NCBI GenBank assembly: GCA_964500435.1
Contig: CAZCNL010000001.1
Location: 124,001 to 188,000, forward strand
DNA from: GWF2-33-9 sp964500435
GTDB taxonomy: Bacteria; Bacteroidota; Ignavibacteria; Kapaibacteriales; UBA2268
DNA: 64,000 nt
Direction: 5' to 3'
How positions within the stretch are numbered: position 1 is the first letter of the stretch; every line of letters starts with the position of its first letter. Position numbers and translations under genes: made by a program. Below the pieces are notes generated by a model. That model did no database searches and was not told the DNA's origin. It saw nothing but the letters and a program-made list of their open reading frames with translations. Positions 26,776 through 35,700 of the stretch are shown here, piece after piece.

Positions 26776-27948
26776 TTAATATGATGCTAAAATTTCGTCA
26801 CCAAAATTAGTAACAATTGAAATAAAAGGATTTGGACTTGATTGACCTAATCCACATTTAGAAGAAATTTTCATTGTTTGACCTAAATCAATCAATTCCT
26901 TGAGATATGCAACAGAGCATTTGCCCTTTTCCATCATTATAACACCATCAAGCAGTTTTTTGTTCCCAATTCTGCAAGGGGTACATTGACCGCAAGATTC
27001 TTCGACAAAAAATTCCATAAAATTTTTAAGTATTTTTAACATATCACGAGATTTATTGAAAACTATAATTGAACCACCTGTTGGTAAATCTTCGAATGAT
27101 AAATTTCGTTCCAATTCTTTTATTGAAATACAAGTACCTGACGCACCACCAACTTGGATTGCTTTGGTATCTTTTGCGCCAACTAAATCTAATAAATCTC
27201 GAATACTAAGACCAAATGGAATTTCATAAATACCAGGGTATTCGACATCACCTGATACTGATAGTAATTTTGAACCTCTGGATTTGTCCGTTCCAATTGT
27301 TCGGAACCAGTCAGGTCCTTTATTAATAATAATCGGAATACTAGCGAGAGTTTCCACATTATTAACTACAGTTGGATATCCCATAAAACCAGTATTTACA
27401 GGATATGGTGGACGATTTCTGGGCTCTCCACGATGTCCTTCCAAAGATTCAATTAAAGCCGATTCTTCACCACAAACATAAGCACCCGAGCCTAATCTAA
27501 TTTCAATTTCGAAATTAAAATTTTTGCATTGTATATTTTTCCCTAATTTATTTTTTTGATGAAAATCTTCAATAACACTTTCAATATGTCTAACCATATA
27601 TTCATACTCACCACGCAAATATATATAGCCAGTTTGGGCACCAATAGCATAGCCGCATAAAATTATACCCTCTAATACTTTGTCTGTAAATTCAGTAAGT
27701 AAAAGCCTATCTTTGAAAGTACCTGGTTCGCCTTCATCAGCATTACAAACAACAAATTTTTTATCTGCTGTAGCAGTAGCGGCTAACATCCATTTAGTTC
27801 CAGTTGGAAAACCAGCACCACCACGACCTTTCAACCCAGATTCTCTTACAGCGAGAACTATTTCTATTGGTTTTAATTGCAAACCAGCCTCAAACCCATT
27901 TCCAAAATTTTCTTTTGTGAAAACAATTGCATTATTCAGTATTGGCAT
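26776..27948 (-). CDS. hydB: NuoF-like NADH/FMN subunit of the hydrogenase (compact HydB)
   Basis: The FMN/NADH-binding core is complete: GRGGAGFPTGTKW, NADEGEPGTFKDR, GAYVCGEESALI, EGHRGEPRNRPPYP and the C-terminal 4Fe-4S site SCGQCTPCRIG with its distal Cys. The AGGAG at 27954-27958 is five bases from the ATG at 27948, so I prefer that start over a GTG two codons upstream. At 390 residues it lacks both the N-terminal thioredoxin-like 2Fe-2S domain and the C-terminal two-cluster ferredoxin domain found in long HydB proteins such as that of Thermotoga, so it resembles NuoF. It oxidises or reduces NAD(H) at FMN. Confidence 0.93.
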   Translation of the reverse strand: MPILNNAIVFTKENFGNGFEAGLQLKPIEIVLAVRESGLKGRGGAGFPTGTKWMLAATATADKKFVVCNADEGEPGTFKDRLLLTEFTDKVLEGIILCGYAIGAQTGYIYLRGEYEYMVRHIESVIEDFHQKNKLGKNIQCKNFNFEIEIRLGSGAYVCGEESALIESLEGHRGEPRNRPPYPVNTGFMGYPTVVNNVETLASIPIIINKGPDWFRTIGTDKSRGSKLLSVSGDVEYPGIYEIPFGLSIRDLLDLVGAKDTKAIQVGGASGTCISIKELERNLSFEDLPTGGSIIVFNKSRDMLKILKNFMEFFVEESCGQCTPCRIGNKKLLDGVIMMEKGKCSVAYLKELIDLGQTMKISSKCGLGQSSPNPFISIVTNFGDEILASY

Positions 27949-27956
27949 AACCACTC

Positions 27957-28430
27957 CTATTTCAAATTCATTAATATTTCAATCACTTTACGAGGTGTTA
28001 AATTTGTAAAAACCTCATTGTTAATTAACATTGCTGGACCTTGGTCGCACATACCTAAGCAGTTTATATATTCAAGAGAATATTTCTCATCTTTGGTTAC
28101 TTCACCGAATTTTATGCCTAATTCTCTTTCTATTGTTTTTGCAATACCTTCTTTGTTTGCCAATTCGCAAGAAATCGTCTTACACAGCCTAATGTTATAT
28201 TTTGCTCTTATCTTAGTTTTCAAAAATGAGTAAAACGAAACAACACCATCGACTTCAACGGGATGAATTCCTAACAACCGGGCTACTTCTTGTTGGGAAT
28301 GACTTGAAATGTAGCCGTGTTTCTTTTGTATATTTTGCAAAATTGGTAATAATGCCTGGCGACCATTTCCAAATTTGGCAACTAATTCTGAAATTTCTAC
28401 ACTAAGTGCGTTTATTTCACTACCTAACAT
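27957..28430 (-). CDS. hydC: NuoE-like 2Fe-2S subunit of the hydrogenase (HydC)
   Basis: A 157-residue thioredoxin-like ferredoxin. The N-terminal helical bundle includes LLPILQNIQKKHGYIS and GVVSFYSFL. The 2Fe-2S ligands are in CKTISC and CLGMC. It links the FMN subunit to the catalytic subunit. Its TAG stop overlaps the ribosome site of hydB, so the genes are coupled. The complete NuoE-NuoF-NuoG-like set in this order is typical of hydABC, while the H-cluster in the third gene excludes complex I. Confidence 0.94.
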   Translation of the reverse strand: MLGSEINALSVEISELVAKFGNGRQALLPILQNIQKKHGYISSHSQQEVARLLGIHPVEVDGVVSFYSFLKTKIRAKYNIRLCKTISCELANKEGIAKTIERELGIKFGEVTKDEKYSLEYINCLGMCDQGPAMLINNEVFTNLTPRKVIEILMNLK

Positions 28431-28441
28431 TTTTTACTCCT

Positions 28442-28807
28442 TTAATTTAATAGTCTTTTCACATTAGATAATAATAATTGTGGATTGACTGGTTTTAGTA
28501 AAAATTCATCAACAGGTAAGGCGTCGCTTTTTGTAAAACTAAAACCTGTAACTTTGGATATGCAAGCCAGCATAATAATTGGAGCAAAATAACCTTTTTG
28601 TCTAAACTTATTTGCTAAGTATAAACCATCATCTGATTCTTGCATCATTACGTCCAAGATTACCAAATCAGGTTTTTCTTCATCAATTAATTTTAAAGCA
28701 TCAGGAACATTTTGTGCATAAATTACAGTATAATCTTCTTTTTCGAGCAATTGTTTAATTTCCTCGATGATTTGAATTTCATCATCGATAACTGCGATTT
28801 TTTTCAT
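28442..28807 (-). CDS. Single-domain response regulator leading the hydrogenase operon
   Basis: A 121-residue receiver domain without an output domain: acidic pocket VIDDE, phospho-acceptor Asp in DLVILDVMM, and the conserved Lys in FLLKPVN. It sits 11 bases upstream of hydC on the same strand, so it is co-transcribed with the hydrogenase. With no DNA-binding domain it must act by protein contact, for example in a phosphorelay. Its kinase is not adjacent. Confidence 0.9.
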   Translation of the reverse strand: MKKIAVIDDEIQIIEEIKQLLEKEDYTVIYAQNVPDALKLIDEEKPDLVILDVMMQESDDGLYLANKFRQKGYFAPIIMLACISKVTGFSFTKSDALPVDEFLLKPVNPQLLLSNVKRLLN

Positions 28808-28883
28808 ATTATCATAAACTCCATTAAAAAATATTAATAATATATTGAAAACTATTTACTAATTATCTATTATTATTTAAATA

Positions 28884-28891
28884 CAAATTTA
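28884..28891 (-). promoter_or_regulatory. -7 element upstream of the hydrogenase operon
   Basis: TAAATTTG on the minus strand, 77 bases before the response-regulator ATG. No convincing -33 element. The 245-base gap between this operon and panD is otherwise very AT-rich. Confidence 0.35.
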
Positions 28892-28962
28892 TGAAAAAAA
28901 ATGAAAATATAAAATATAATTAAAAATTATTAATAAATATATTATTAACTCAAATTTTTCGA

Positions 28963-28970
28963 TAATTTTG
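28963..28970 (+). promoter_or_regulatory. -7 element upstream of panD
   Basis: TAATTTTG on the plus strand, 82 bases before the panD ATG, giving an untranslated leader of about 75 bases. No clear -33 TTG. Confidence 0.35.
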
Positions 28971-29052
28971 TTATTGTTTCGATGTTCAATTTTGAATAAT
29001 AAAAAATATTATTTGATTTTATCGTCATTACAACTATCAAACTGGTGTCAAT

Positions 29053-29442
29053 ATGCAAAGAATAATGTTTAAATCTAAAATCCACAGAGCAACCGTTACT
29101 GAAGCGAATTTGTATTATGAAGGTAGTATAACTATTGATAAAGAATTAATGGAAGCGGCTAACTTGTTGGAATATGAACAAGTTTCAGTTCTTAATATAA
29201 ATAATGGCGAAAGATTCGAAACTTATGTAATTGAAGGTAAATTCGGTCAACGTGATATTTGTTTAAATGGAGCCGCTGCAAGAAAAGTTAATGTTGGTGA
29301 CGAAGTAATTATTATTAGTTATGCTGTTGTTGAAGAAAAAGAATTACCCACTTTTAAACCTACAATTGTGTTAGTTGATAAAAAAAATAATATTAAATCA
29401 ATTTCAAACGAAGTCTTAGCGATGAATCTTATGGGCAATTAA
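29053..29442 (+). CDS. panD: Aspartate 1-decarboxylase (pyruvoyl enzyme)
   Basis: It makes beta-alanine for pantothenate and coenzyme A. The proenzyme has the self-cleavage site Gly24-Ser25 in YYEGSITID, where Ser25 becomes the pyruvoyl group, and the core LNGAAARKVNVGDEVIIISY. The N-terminal FKSKIHRATVT is typical. Length 129 is normal. Confidence 0.96.
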   Translation: MQRIMFKSKIHRATVTEANLYYEGSITIDKELMEAANLLEYEQVSVLNINNGERFETYVIEGKFGQRDICLNGAAARKVNVGDEVIIISYAVVEEKELPTFKPTIVLVDKKNNIKSISNEVLAMNLMGN

Positions 29443-29463
29443 TATTGTTTAACTTACAAAAAA

Positions 29464-30228
29464 ATGAATAAAAAAAATATTTCCGTTGTAATTCTGGCGG
29501 CAGGGAAAGGTAAAAGGATGAATAACCCTGATTTGCCAAAAGTATTAGCTTTACTTAACAATAAACCATTAATCGAGTATGTTATAGAACTCGCTTTGCA
29601 AAGTAATGCTGCAAAAATAGTTCCTATTATTGGTCATCATCGTGACAAAGTTATTTCTTTTTTTGAGTCAAAAAACTATTCAAACTTGGATTATGTAATT
29701 CAAGAAGAACAGCTTGGAACAGGACATGCTGTTTTGCAAGCTGAAAAGAAATTATATGATTTTGATGGTGATGTTCTTATTCTTTCTGGTGATGTTCCTT
29801 TGGTTAAATTATCAACAATTGAAAATTTTATATATGAACATAATAAAATTAATTCGGATTTGTCGGTATTATCATGCTACGCAGATAATCCTTTTGGCTA
29901 TGGTCGTATTTTAAGAAATGAAAATAATGGATTTGAAAGAATTGTTGAAGAAAAAGATGCAGACGAAAACATCAAGAAAATAAAAGAAATAAATTCGGGA
30001 ATTTACCTTGTAAATTCAAAATTGCTTTTTAGTGCGTTAAAAAATATTAGAAAGAATAATGCTCAAGGTGAGTTTTACTTAACAGATATCGTTGGAATTT
30101 TAAAACACAATAATTTCTCAGTAAACTCATTTCCTCTTGCCGATTTCGAAGAACTTCAAGGTGTTAATTCACAAGATGATTTAATAAATTTACATTTAAT
30201 ATTAAAAAAACAAAAAGGTGAAATATGA
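29464..30228 (+). CDS. GlmU-type nucleotidyltransferase, N-terminal domain only
   Basis: This 254-residue protein matches the uridylyltransferase half of GlmU: LAAGKGKRM, LPKVL, EEQLGTGHAV, LSGDVPL, NPFGYGRI, VEEKDA, NSGIY and EFYLTDIV. It would join UTP to a sugar-1-phosphate such as GlcNAc-1-P. The left-handed beta-helix acetyltransferase domain of bifunctional GlmU (about 200 residues) is absent, and the next gene, overlapping by ATGA, is an epimerase, so this is not a frameshift within GlmU. Acetylation must be done by another protein, or the true substrate differs. Confidence 0.85.
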   Translation: MNKKNISVVILAAGKGKRMNNPDLPKVLALLNNKPLIEYVIELALQSNAAKIVPIIGHHRDKVISFFESKNYSNLDYVIQEEQLGTGHAVLQAEKKLYDFDGDVLILSGDVPLVKLSTIENFIYEHNKINSDLSVLSCYADNPFGYGRILRNENNGFERIVEEKDADENIKKIKEINSGIYLVNSKLLFSALKNIRKNNAQGEFYLTDIVGILKHNNFSVNSFPLADFEELQGVNSQDDLINLHLILKKQKGEI

Positions 30229-30629
30229 TTAAGTCAATCAACCACATTGGAATTGCAGTTAAAGACCTTAAATTATCATTAGAAACATTTAAAAAATTAT
30301 TACAAGTTGATGATATTCACACAGAGGATGTTTCAGAGCAAAAAGTAAAAGTTGCTTCCTTCAAAGTTGGTGAAGTTAGAATTGAATTAACTCAAGCAAC
30401 TGACGAATCATCACCAATTGCTAAATTTATTGAAAAAAAAGGGGAAGGGATTCATCATATCGCTTTCGAAACAGACAATTTATCAAACGAATTAAACAGG
30501 TTAAAGGAACTCGATTTTTCATTAATCAACGAAAAACCTGTACCTGGTGCTCACGATATGTTAATTGCATTTTTACATCCAAAATCGACAAACAGTGTTT
30601 TAACTGAATTATGTCAACAAAATCATTGA
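30225..30629 (+). CDS. mce: Methylmalonyl-CoA epimerase
   Basis: A 134-residue glyoxalase-fold enzyme that interconverts (S)- and (R)-methylmalonyl-CoA. Metal-ligand regions are visible: NHIGIAVKDL at the N terminus, HHIAFETDN in the middle and a late Glu in VLTELCQ. It links propionyl-CoA carboxylase to the B12-dependent mutase. It overlaps the preceding gene (ATGA), an odd pairing with a nucleotidyltransferase. Confidence 0.93.
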   Translation: MIKSINHIGIAVKDLKLSLETFKKLLQVDDIHTEDVSEQKVKVASFKVGEVRIELTQATDESSPIAKFIEKKGEGIHHIAFETDNLSNELNRLKELDFSLINEKPVPGAHDMLIAFLHPKSTNSVLTELCQQNH

Positions 30630-30636
30630 GAGGATT

Positions 30637-32304
30637 ATGCCTTTTATAATTTTAATAATATTACTATTTTCAAACAACAATGCATTTTCTGCTGAATCAA
30701 AGCTACCCAAAATTGTACAAATTTGCGACAAAGAAATTTCACGCACAATGGAGTGGATGAAAAATCAGCAATATCCACCTTATTTTTTGTCTTACTATAT
30801 TTCTGATTCAAGAAATGCCCGTATATCAAGTACTTTGGGTGTAGTTCAAAATTCTGATATCGACAGTTCCAGAATACTCGATATACAAATAAGAATTGGG
30901 AGTTATGATTTTGACAATACACATTTAATAAGAGGAAATCCGTTGAATTTCAGCACAAGTTTCGGTAGAATTCCTTTACCTTTTAATGACGATGAAGAAG
31001 CAATTGTTAATAAAATGTGGTTTGCAACTGACCAAGCTTATAAAAATGCAATTGAGCGTTATGAAAAAGCATTAACAAATACAAAAGTTAAAGTAAAGGA
31101 AGATGATTCATCAGCTGACTTTACAAAAGAAAAACCTGTCATATCTTTTCAAACGGGAAAATTATATACTATCAATCCCGAAAGATATATTCCTATGCTA
31201 AATAGATTATCTTCAAAATTCAATTCATATAAATGGATTTTGGGTTCAAGTGTAACATTGATTGGTAATTCAATATGTAAAACAATTGTTTCAAGTGAAG
31301 GAACAAAAATACAAAGTTACGAGAATTATTTTTATATTTTTGTAACAGCTGAAACAAAAGCAGAAGATGGAATGACATTGCCTTTATATAGAAGCTTTTT
31401 TGCGAATGAACCTGACTCATTACCAAATGAAGAAATAATCAGTAAATCTATTGATGAGATTATAAATTTACTTGGTAAATTGCGAGTAGCACCTTATGCC
31501 GAGACATTTACTGGTCCAGCAATACTTTCGGGTCGTGCATCTGGAGTATTTTTCCATGAAATTTTTGGTCATCGTGTCGAAGGTCATAGGGAAAAAGACC
31601 CAAATTCCAGCCAAACATTTAAAAAATCAGTAGGAACAAAAATATTGCCCGATTTTATGGATATAACATTCGACCCAACTAAAAAAGAATTAAACAAGAC
31701 TAAATTAGCCGGTTACTATGAATTCGATGATGAAGGTGTAAAAGCTCAAAAAGTCGATGTTGTTAAAAATGGTATTTTTGAAAGTTTTTTAATGTCTCGG
31801 ACACCAATTGATGGATTCCCACATTCAAATGGTCACGGACGAAAGTCGGCTGGTTATTCACCTGTTACAAGACAATCTAATTTAATTGTTACATCGAAAG
31901 TGACAAAAACACTTGAAGAAATAAGGAATGAATTAAAGAAAATTGCAAAAGAACAAGGAAAAGAATATGGATTATTTATCGATGATGTTTCTGGCGGTTT
32001 TACATTTACAAATCGGTCAATACCAAATGCATTTAACGTTACACCATTAGTAGTTTACAAAATTTATGTTGATGGTCGTCCCGATGAATTAGTTCGTGGT
32101 GTTGATTTAATCGGCACACCACTTACAACCTTTGCAAATATTGTTGCAACGGGTAATGATATGGATACTTTCAATGGAATTTGTGGAGCAGAATCTGGTG
32201 GTGTTCCAGTTTCCGCTTCTTCACCGACTATATTAGTTTCACGAATTGAAGTTCAAAAGAAGTTAAAATCACAAGCAAAACCACCAATTTTAGCAGCACC
32301 ATAA
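30637..32304 (+). CDS. Exported TldD/PmbA-family metalloprotease
   Basis: 555 residues with an N-terminal signal peptide (hydrophobic IILIILLFSNNNAFSAES). The TldD metal motif is intact: HEIFGH at 307-312 followed by RVEGH, then the downstream core (GYYEFDDEGV, FLMSRTPI, GHGRKSAGYSP, GICGAESGGVPVSASSP). TldD acts with TldE/PmbA, a homologue lacking the metal motif. The next gene fits that partner role. Classical TldD is cytoplasmic; here a signal sequence sends the protein to the envelope. Substrate unknown. Confidence 0.88.
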   Translation: MPFIILIILLFSNNNAFSAESKLPKIVQICDKEISRTMEWMKNQQYPPYFLSYYISDSRNARISSTLGVVQNSDIDSSRILDIQIRIGSYDFDNTHLIRGNPLNFSTSFGRIPLPFNDDEEAIVNKMWFATDQAYKNAIERYEKALTNTKVKVKEDDSSADFTKEKPVISFQTGKLYTINPERYIPMLNRLSSKFNSYKWILGSSVTLIGNSICKTIVSSEGTKIQSYENYFYIFVTAETKAEDGMTLPLYRSFFANEPDSLPNEEIISKSIDEIINLLGKLRVAPYAETFTGPAILSGRASGVFFHEIFGHRVEGHREKDPNSSQTFKKSVGTKILPDFMDITFDPTKKELNKTKLAGYYEFDDEGVKAQKVDVVKNGIFESFLMSRTPIDGFPHSNGHGRKSAGYSPVTRQSNLIVTSKVTKTLEEIRNELKKIAKEQGKEYGLFIDDVSGGFTFTNRSIPNAFNVTPLVVYKIYVDGRPDELVRGVDLIGTPLTTFANIVATGNDMDTFNGICGAESGGVPVSASSPTILVSRIEVQKKLKSQAKPPILAAP

Positions 32305-32315
32305 GGGGAAATTAA

Positions 32316-34097
32316 ATGAGATATTTCAAAATTAAAATATTATCACTTTTATTTGTATTAATCAACTTCCATAGTTTATTTGCAGTTGCCACTAATTCTG
32401 ATATTATTATGCAAGCAATGCGAGACGAACTAAAACGCTCCATGCAAAGCTTAAAACTCGAATCATTAGATAAACCATACTACATTGAATATATTTTAAA
32501 AATTCAAAATGATAACCATTGTAAAGGAGTTTTAGGCGATTTAATCGAAAATAAATCAAGCAAAACTATTAATCTCACTGTTGGTGTACGAGTTGGTGAT
32601 TATAATTTAGATAATTCTAATTTTTTTGATGTTGGATTTTCATTTTTTGGAAGTACAGACGATGAAGAAAACTTCCAAAATAGAGTAATTCCAGATGAAT
32701 TTAATTATGATGTTTTAAGGCGAGAACTGTGGCTCGCTACTGACGCTGCATATAAACGTAATTCTGAAATTTATTCAAAAAAAATTGCTTCTTTAAAAAA
32801 TATAGTTAGAAAAGATACAATTCCTGATTTTTCTAAAATCGAAGTTTTCAAAAATTACGATACAGTTAAGGTAAATGATTTCAGTCTCAACAAATATTCT
32901 ATTTTAATCCAAAAACTAAGTGAGATATTTAAAAATTATCCAGAAATAAGTGTCTCACAAGTTTCTTTTGAATATTTACCAACCCGAATTTATTATGTAA
33001 ATAGTGAAGGTGTTGAATATATAAAAGATGACTTATTTACTGGAATAGAAGCAGTTGCTTACAGTCAAACTCCAACTGGTGTTCCATTAATTGAACATTA
33101 TTCGACATATTCGATGCACCCTGAAAGTTTGCCCAATGCTGACTCCCTCAATTCTGCTATAAAAGACATTGCTGAAAAAATTACATTGCTTAGCAGTAAA
33201 CAAACATTAGATGAAACTTATAATGGACCTGTATTATTTGAAGAGCAAGCCGCAGCTCAAATATTCGCACAATCGTTTGTTCCTAACTTAGTTGCTCAAC
33301 GTCAACCATTGAGCGAAGGTTTTTCTTTTGGATTAGGTAATAAAAGTTCTTCATTCCAGAAAAAAATAGGTGGGCGAGTCTTGCCTGAATTTTTATCTGT
33401 TTTCGATTCTCCAATTGACTCGAAATACAAAAAAACAGAACTGCTTGGTTATTATAAATTTGATGATGACGGAGTACCCTCACAAAGAACTACTGTTGTA
33501 GAAAATGGTTTTTTGAAAACACTTTTAACTGACAGAACACCGATAAAAAGAGTGTTACAATCGAATGCTCATAAACGAAGAGGAGGAGCTCTATTTAGTA
33601 ATGTATTTATTTTCCCTGACCCGATGAAAGCTGTTCCTAATAAAGATTTGAAACAAAAACTTTTGGATTTAGTAAAACAGAGAGATTTGCCATATGGAAT
33701 TATTGTTCGAAAAGTTGTTGACCAAAATATATTTTCGACGAATTTGATGAGCACAACGTACGGTCAAATTTCATATTTTATTGACCAAAATACAATACCA
33801 ATAATCGAAGCATATAAAGTATTTCCCGATGGCAAAGAAGAATTGATAAGGAATACGCAAATAAATTCATTATCAGCACAGTCTTTTAAAGATATTATTA
33901 ATATTGGAAAAGATAACTATGTTTTGAATTATTTAGCACCAGCTGTTGTGAATTCATTTATGAGTGGTGGTGATGCTTATGTCGGCTCGAGTATTATCAC
34001 ACCCCCAGTGCTTTTCGAAGATATGGAAATTAATCCAATTGATAAAGATACTCCAAAGCCTCCTTATATACCAAGTCCATTTGTAAAGAAAAAATAA
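32316..34097 (+). CDS. Exported TldD/PmbA-like protein without the metal motif
   Basis: 593 residues, 11 bases after its paralogue, with a signal peptide ending around LFAVATNS. It aligns throughout with the preceding gene (LWLATDAAYKRN, GYYKFDDDGVPSQRTTVVENGFLKTLLTDRTPI, NAHKRRGGA), but where the paralogue has FFHEIFGHRVEGH it reads FEEQAAAQIFAQSFV, so both metal-binding His are gone. By analogy with TldD/TldE it is probably the non-catalytic partner in a heteromeric exported protease. It ends in a Pro/Lys-rich tail. Confidence 0.85.
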   Translation: MRYFKIKILSLLFVLINFHSLFAVATNSDIIMQAMRDELKRSMQSLKLESLDKPYYIEYILKIQNDNHCKGVLGDLIENKSSKTINLTVGVRVGDYNLDNSNFFDVGFSFFGSTDDEENFQNRVIPDEFNYDVLRRELWLATDAAYKRNSEIYSKKIASLKNIVRKDTIPDFSKIEVFKNYDTVKVNDFSLNKYSILIQKLSEIFKNYPEISVSQVSFEYLPTRIYYVNSEGVEYIKDDLFTGIEAVAYSQTPTGVPLIEHYSTYSMHPESLPNADSLNSAIKDIAEKITLLSSKQTLDETYNGPVLFEEQAAAQIFAQSFVPNLVAQRQPLSEGFSFGLGNKSSSFQKKIGGRVLPEFLSVFDSPIDSKYKKTELLGYYKFDDDGVPSQRTTVVENGFLKTLLTDRTPIKRVLQSNAHKRRGGALFSNVFIFPDPMKAVPNKDLKQKLLDLVKQRDLPYGIIVRKVVDQNIFSTNLMSTTYGQISYFIDQNTIPIIEAYKVFPDGKEELIRNTQINSLSAQSFKDIINIGKDNYVLNYLAPAVVNSFMSGGDAYVGSSIITPPVLFEDMEINPIDKDTPKPPYIPSPFVKKK

Positions 34098-34123
34098 TTT
34101 TAATCAAATATAATTTTTAATAT

Positions 34124-34161
34124 AAATGGCTATTTTATTAAAAAAAAATAGCCATTTTTTT
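34124..34161 (+). terminator. Intrinsic terminator after the TldD-like pair
   Basis: AAATGGCTATTTT (34124-34136) pairs perfectly with AAAATAGCCATTT (34145-34157) and is followed by T. Confidence 0.9.
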
Positions 34162-34191
34162 CTTAATTTGTAATCAAAATTAGAGAAAAAT

Positions 34192-35592
34192 ATGAGTAAT
34201 TCTTTTCAGGAAGTTAAAAATCCTTATAATCAAGAACTAATTGGCAAATTACCGAAACCAACCAAGGAAGAAATAGAACAATGCTTTTTGTCGGCAAAAT
34301 TGGCTTATGATGATTATATGAAAAGGATGCCCGCATATGAAAGAGCAGAAATATTATATAAAGTTGCAGAATTGATAAATTCAAATTACGAAGAGTTAGC
34401 TCGATTAATCGCTTCTGAAGGTGGGAAACCACTGAAAGATGCCATAGTAGAAGTTAAAAGAGCTGTTAATACTGTAAAAATGAGCGCTATGAAAACGCTA
34501 AATTTAAATGGTGAACAAATTACTATGGATCGAGCAAAAGGGAGTGAAAATCATTGGGCATTTACTATTCGTCAGCCAATCGGACCAGTTTTAGCAATTT
34601 CAGCATTTAATCATCCCGTGAATTTAATTTGTCATCAAGTTTCCACTGCAATTGCTGCCGGTAATTCTGTTATTTTGAAACCAGCTGAAAAGACTCCACT
34701 TTCTGCTCGAAAAATTGTTGATTATTTTTATCATTCAGGATTAAGAGAAGATGCTATTCAATTTCTTTTACTAAATGGTGCAGAAACTTCCCAAATTATC
34801 TCCCGAGATGAAATTCGATATGTTTCATTTATTGGAAATGCTGATATAGGATGGTGGATTCGCAAAAACGTTAAACCTGGTGTGAAAGTGATGCTTGAAC
34901 ATGGCGGCACAGCAGCAAGTGTAATTGCACCTGATATAATTTTTTCTGAAGTAATTCCTTCATTAATAAGAGGTGCTTTTTATCACTCAGGACAGGTGTG
35001 CGTTTCTACTCAGTTAGTTTATGTACATTCTGATATTTATGATGAATTTACACAACAACTTAAAGATGCAACAAGCAAACTTCAAACAGGCGACGCTTTA
35101 TCAATTCATACAGATTGCGGTCCATTGATTACAAGTGCCGTTGTTGAAAAAATGAAATTTCTTGTTGAAGATGCCGTCAACAAAGGTGCAAAAGTATTAT
35201 TAGGAGGTAATTGTTTACCAAATCAATGCTTTGAACCAACACTTCTTGAAAATGTAAATAATAATATGGTTGTTTTCAAAGATGAAGTATTTGGTCCAAT
35301 CCTTTCTATATTGAAATATAGTGATATTAATGATGTAATTTGTGAAATTAATAATTCTAAATTTGCTTTTCAAACTTCAATTTACACAAAAGACATTAAT
35401 TTAGCATTATATTATGCGAAAAATGTAGAACAAAAAGCATGTATAATTAATGATTCAACAGCATTTAGAGTTGATTGGATGCCATTTGGTGGTTTTAAAG
35501 AATCTGGTTTTGGTACTGGTGGGATAAAGTACGCAATTGAAGATATGACCGAAGAGAAATTAATAGTAATGAAAGAAAATTATAACATTTAA
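34192..35592 (+). CDS. NAD(P)-dependent aldehyde dehydrogenase
   Basis: A 466-residue ALDH-superfamily enzyme that oxidises an aldehyde to its acid. Seen: FNHPVNLICHQVSTAIAAGN, KPAEKTP, general base Glu236 in LEHGG, catalytic Cys270 in GQVCVST, and EVFGPILS. The EHGG form in place of ELGG and the overall pattern resemble glyceraldehyde-3-phosphate/lactaldehyde-type ALDHs, but the substrate cannot be assigned. It is a single-gene unit flanked by terminators. Confidence 0.9.
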   Translation: MSNSFQEVKNPYNQELIGKLPKPTKEEIEQCFLSAKLAYDDYMKRMPAYERAEILYKVAELINSNYEELARLIASEGGKPLKDAIVEVKRAVNTVKMSAMKTLNLNGEQITMDRAKGSENHWAFTIRQPIGPVLAISAFNHPVNLICHQVSTAIAAGNSVILKPAEKTPLSARKIVDYFYHSGLREDAIQFLLLNGAETSQIISRDEIRYVSFIGNADIGWWIRKNVKPGVKVMLEHGGTAASVIAPDIIFSEVIPSLIRGAFYHSGQVCVSTQLVYVHSDIYDEFTQQLKDATSKLQTGDALSIHTDCGPLITSAVVEKMKFLVEDAVNKGAKVLLGGNCLPNQCFEPTLLENVNNNMVVFKDEVFGPILSILKYSDINDVICEINNSKFAFQTSIYTKDINLALYYAKNVEQKACIINDSTAFRVDWMPFGGFKESGFGTGGIKYAIEDMTEEKLIVMKENYNI

Positions 35593-35647
35593 ATTTTTAT
35601 GTTTTTTTGACAAACTCACATTAAAATTAAATTTTTCAATAAAAATT

Positions 35648-35686
35648 AAGGACTATTAAATTAAATTTAATAGTCCTTTGTATTTT
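35648..35686. terminator. Bidirectional terminator
   Basis: AAGGACTATTAAAT (35648-35661) pairs perfectly with ATTTAATAGTCCTT (35665-35678) around a three-base loop, followed by T-rich sequence, between convergent genes. Confidence 0.9.
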
Positions 35687-35700
35687 TAGAGATTTAAAAT

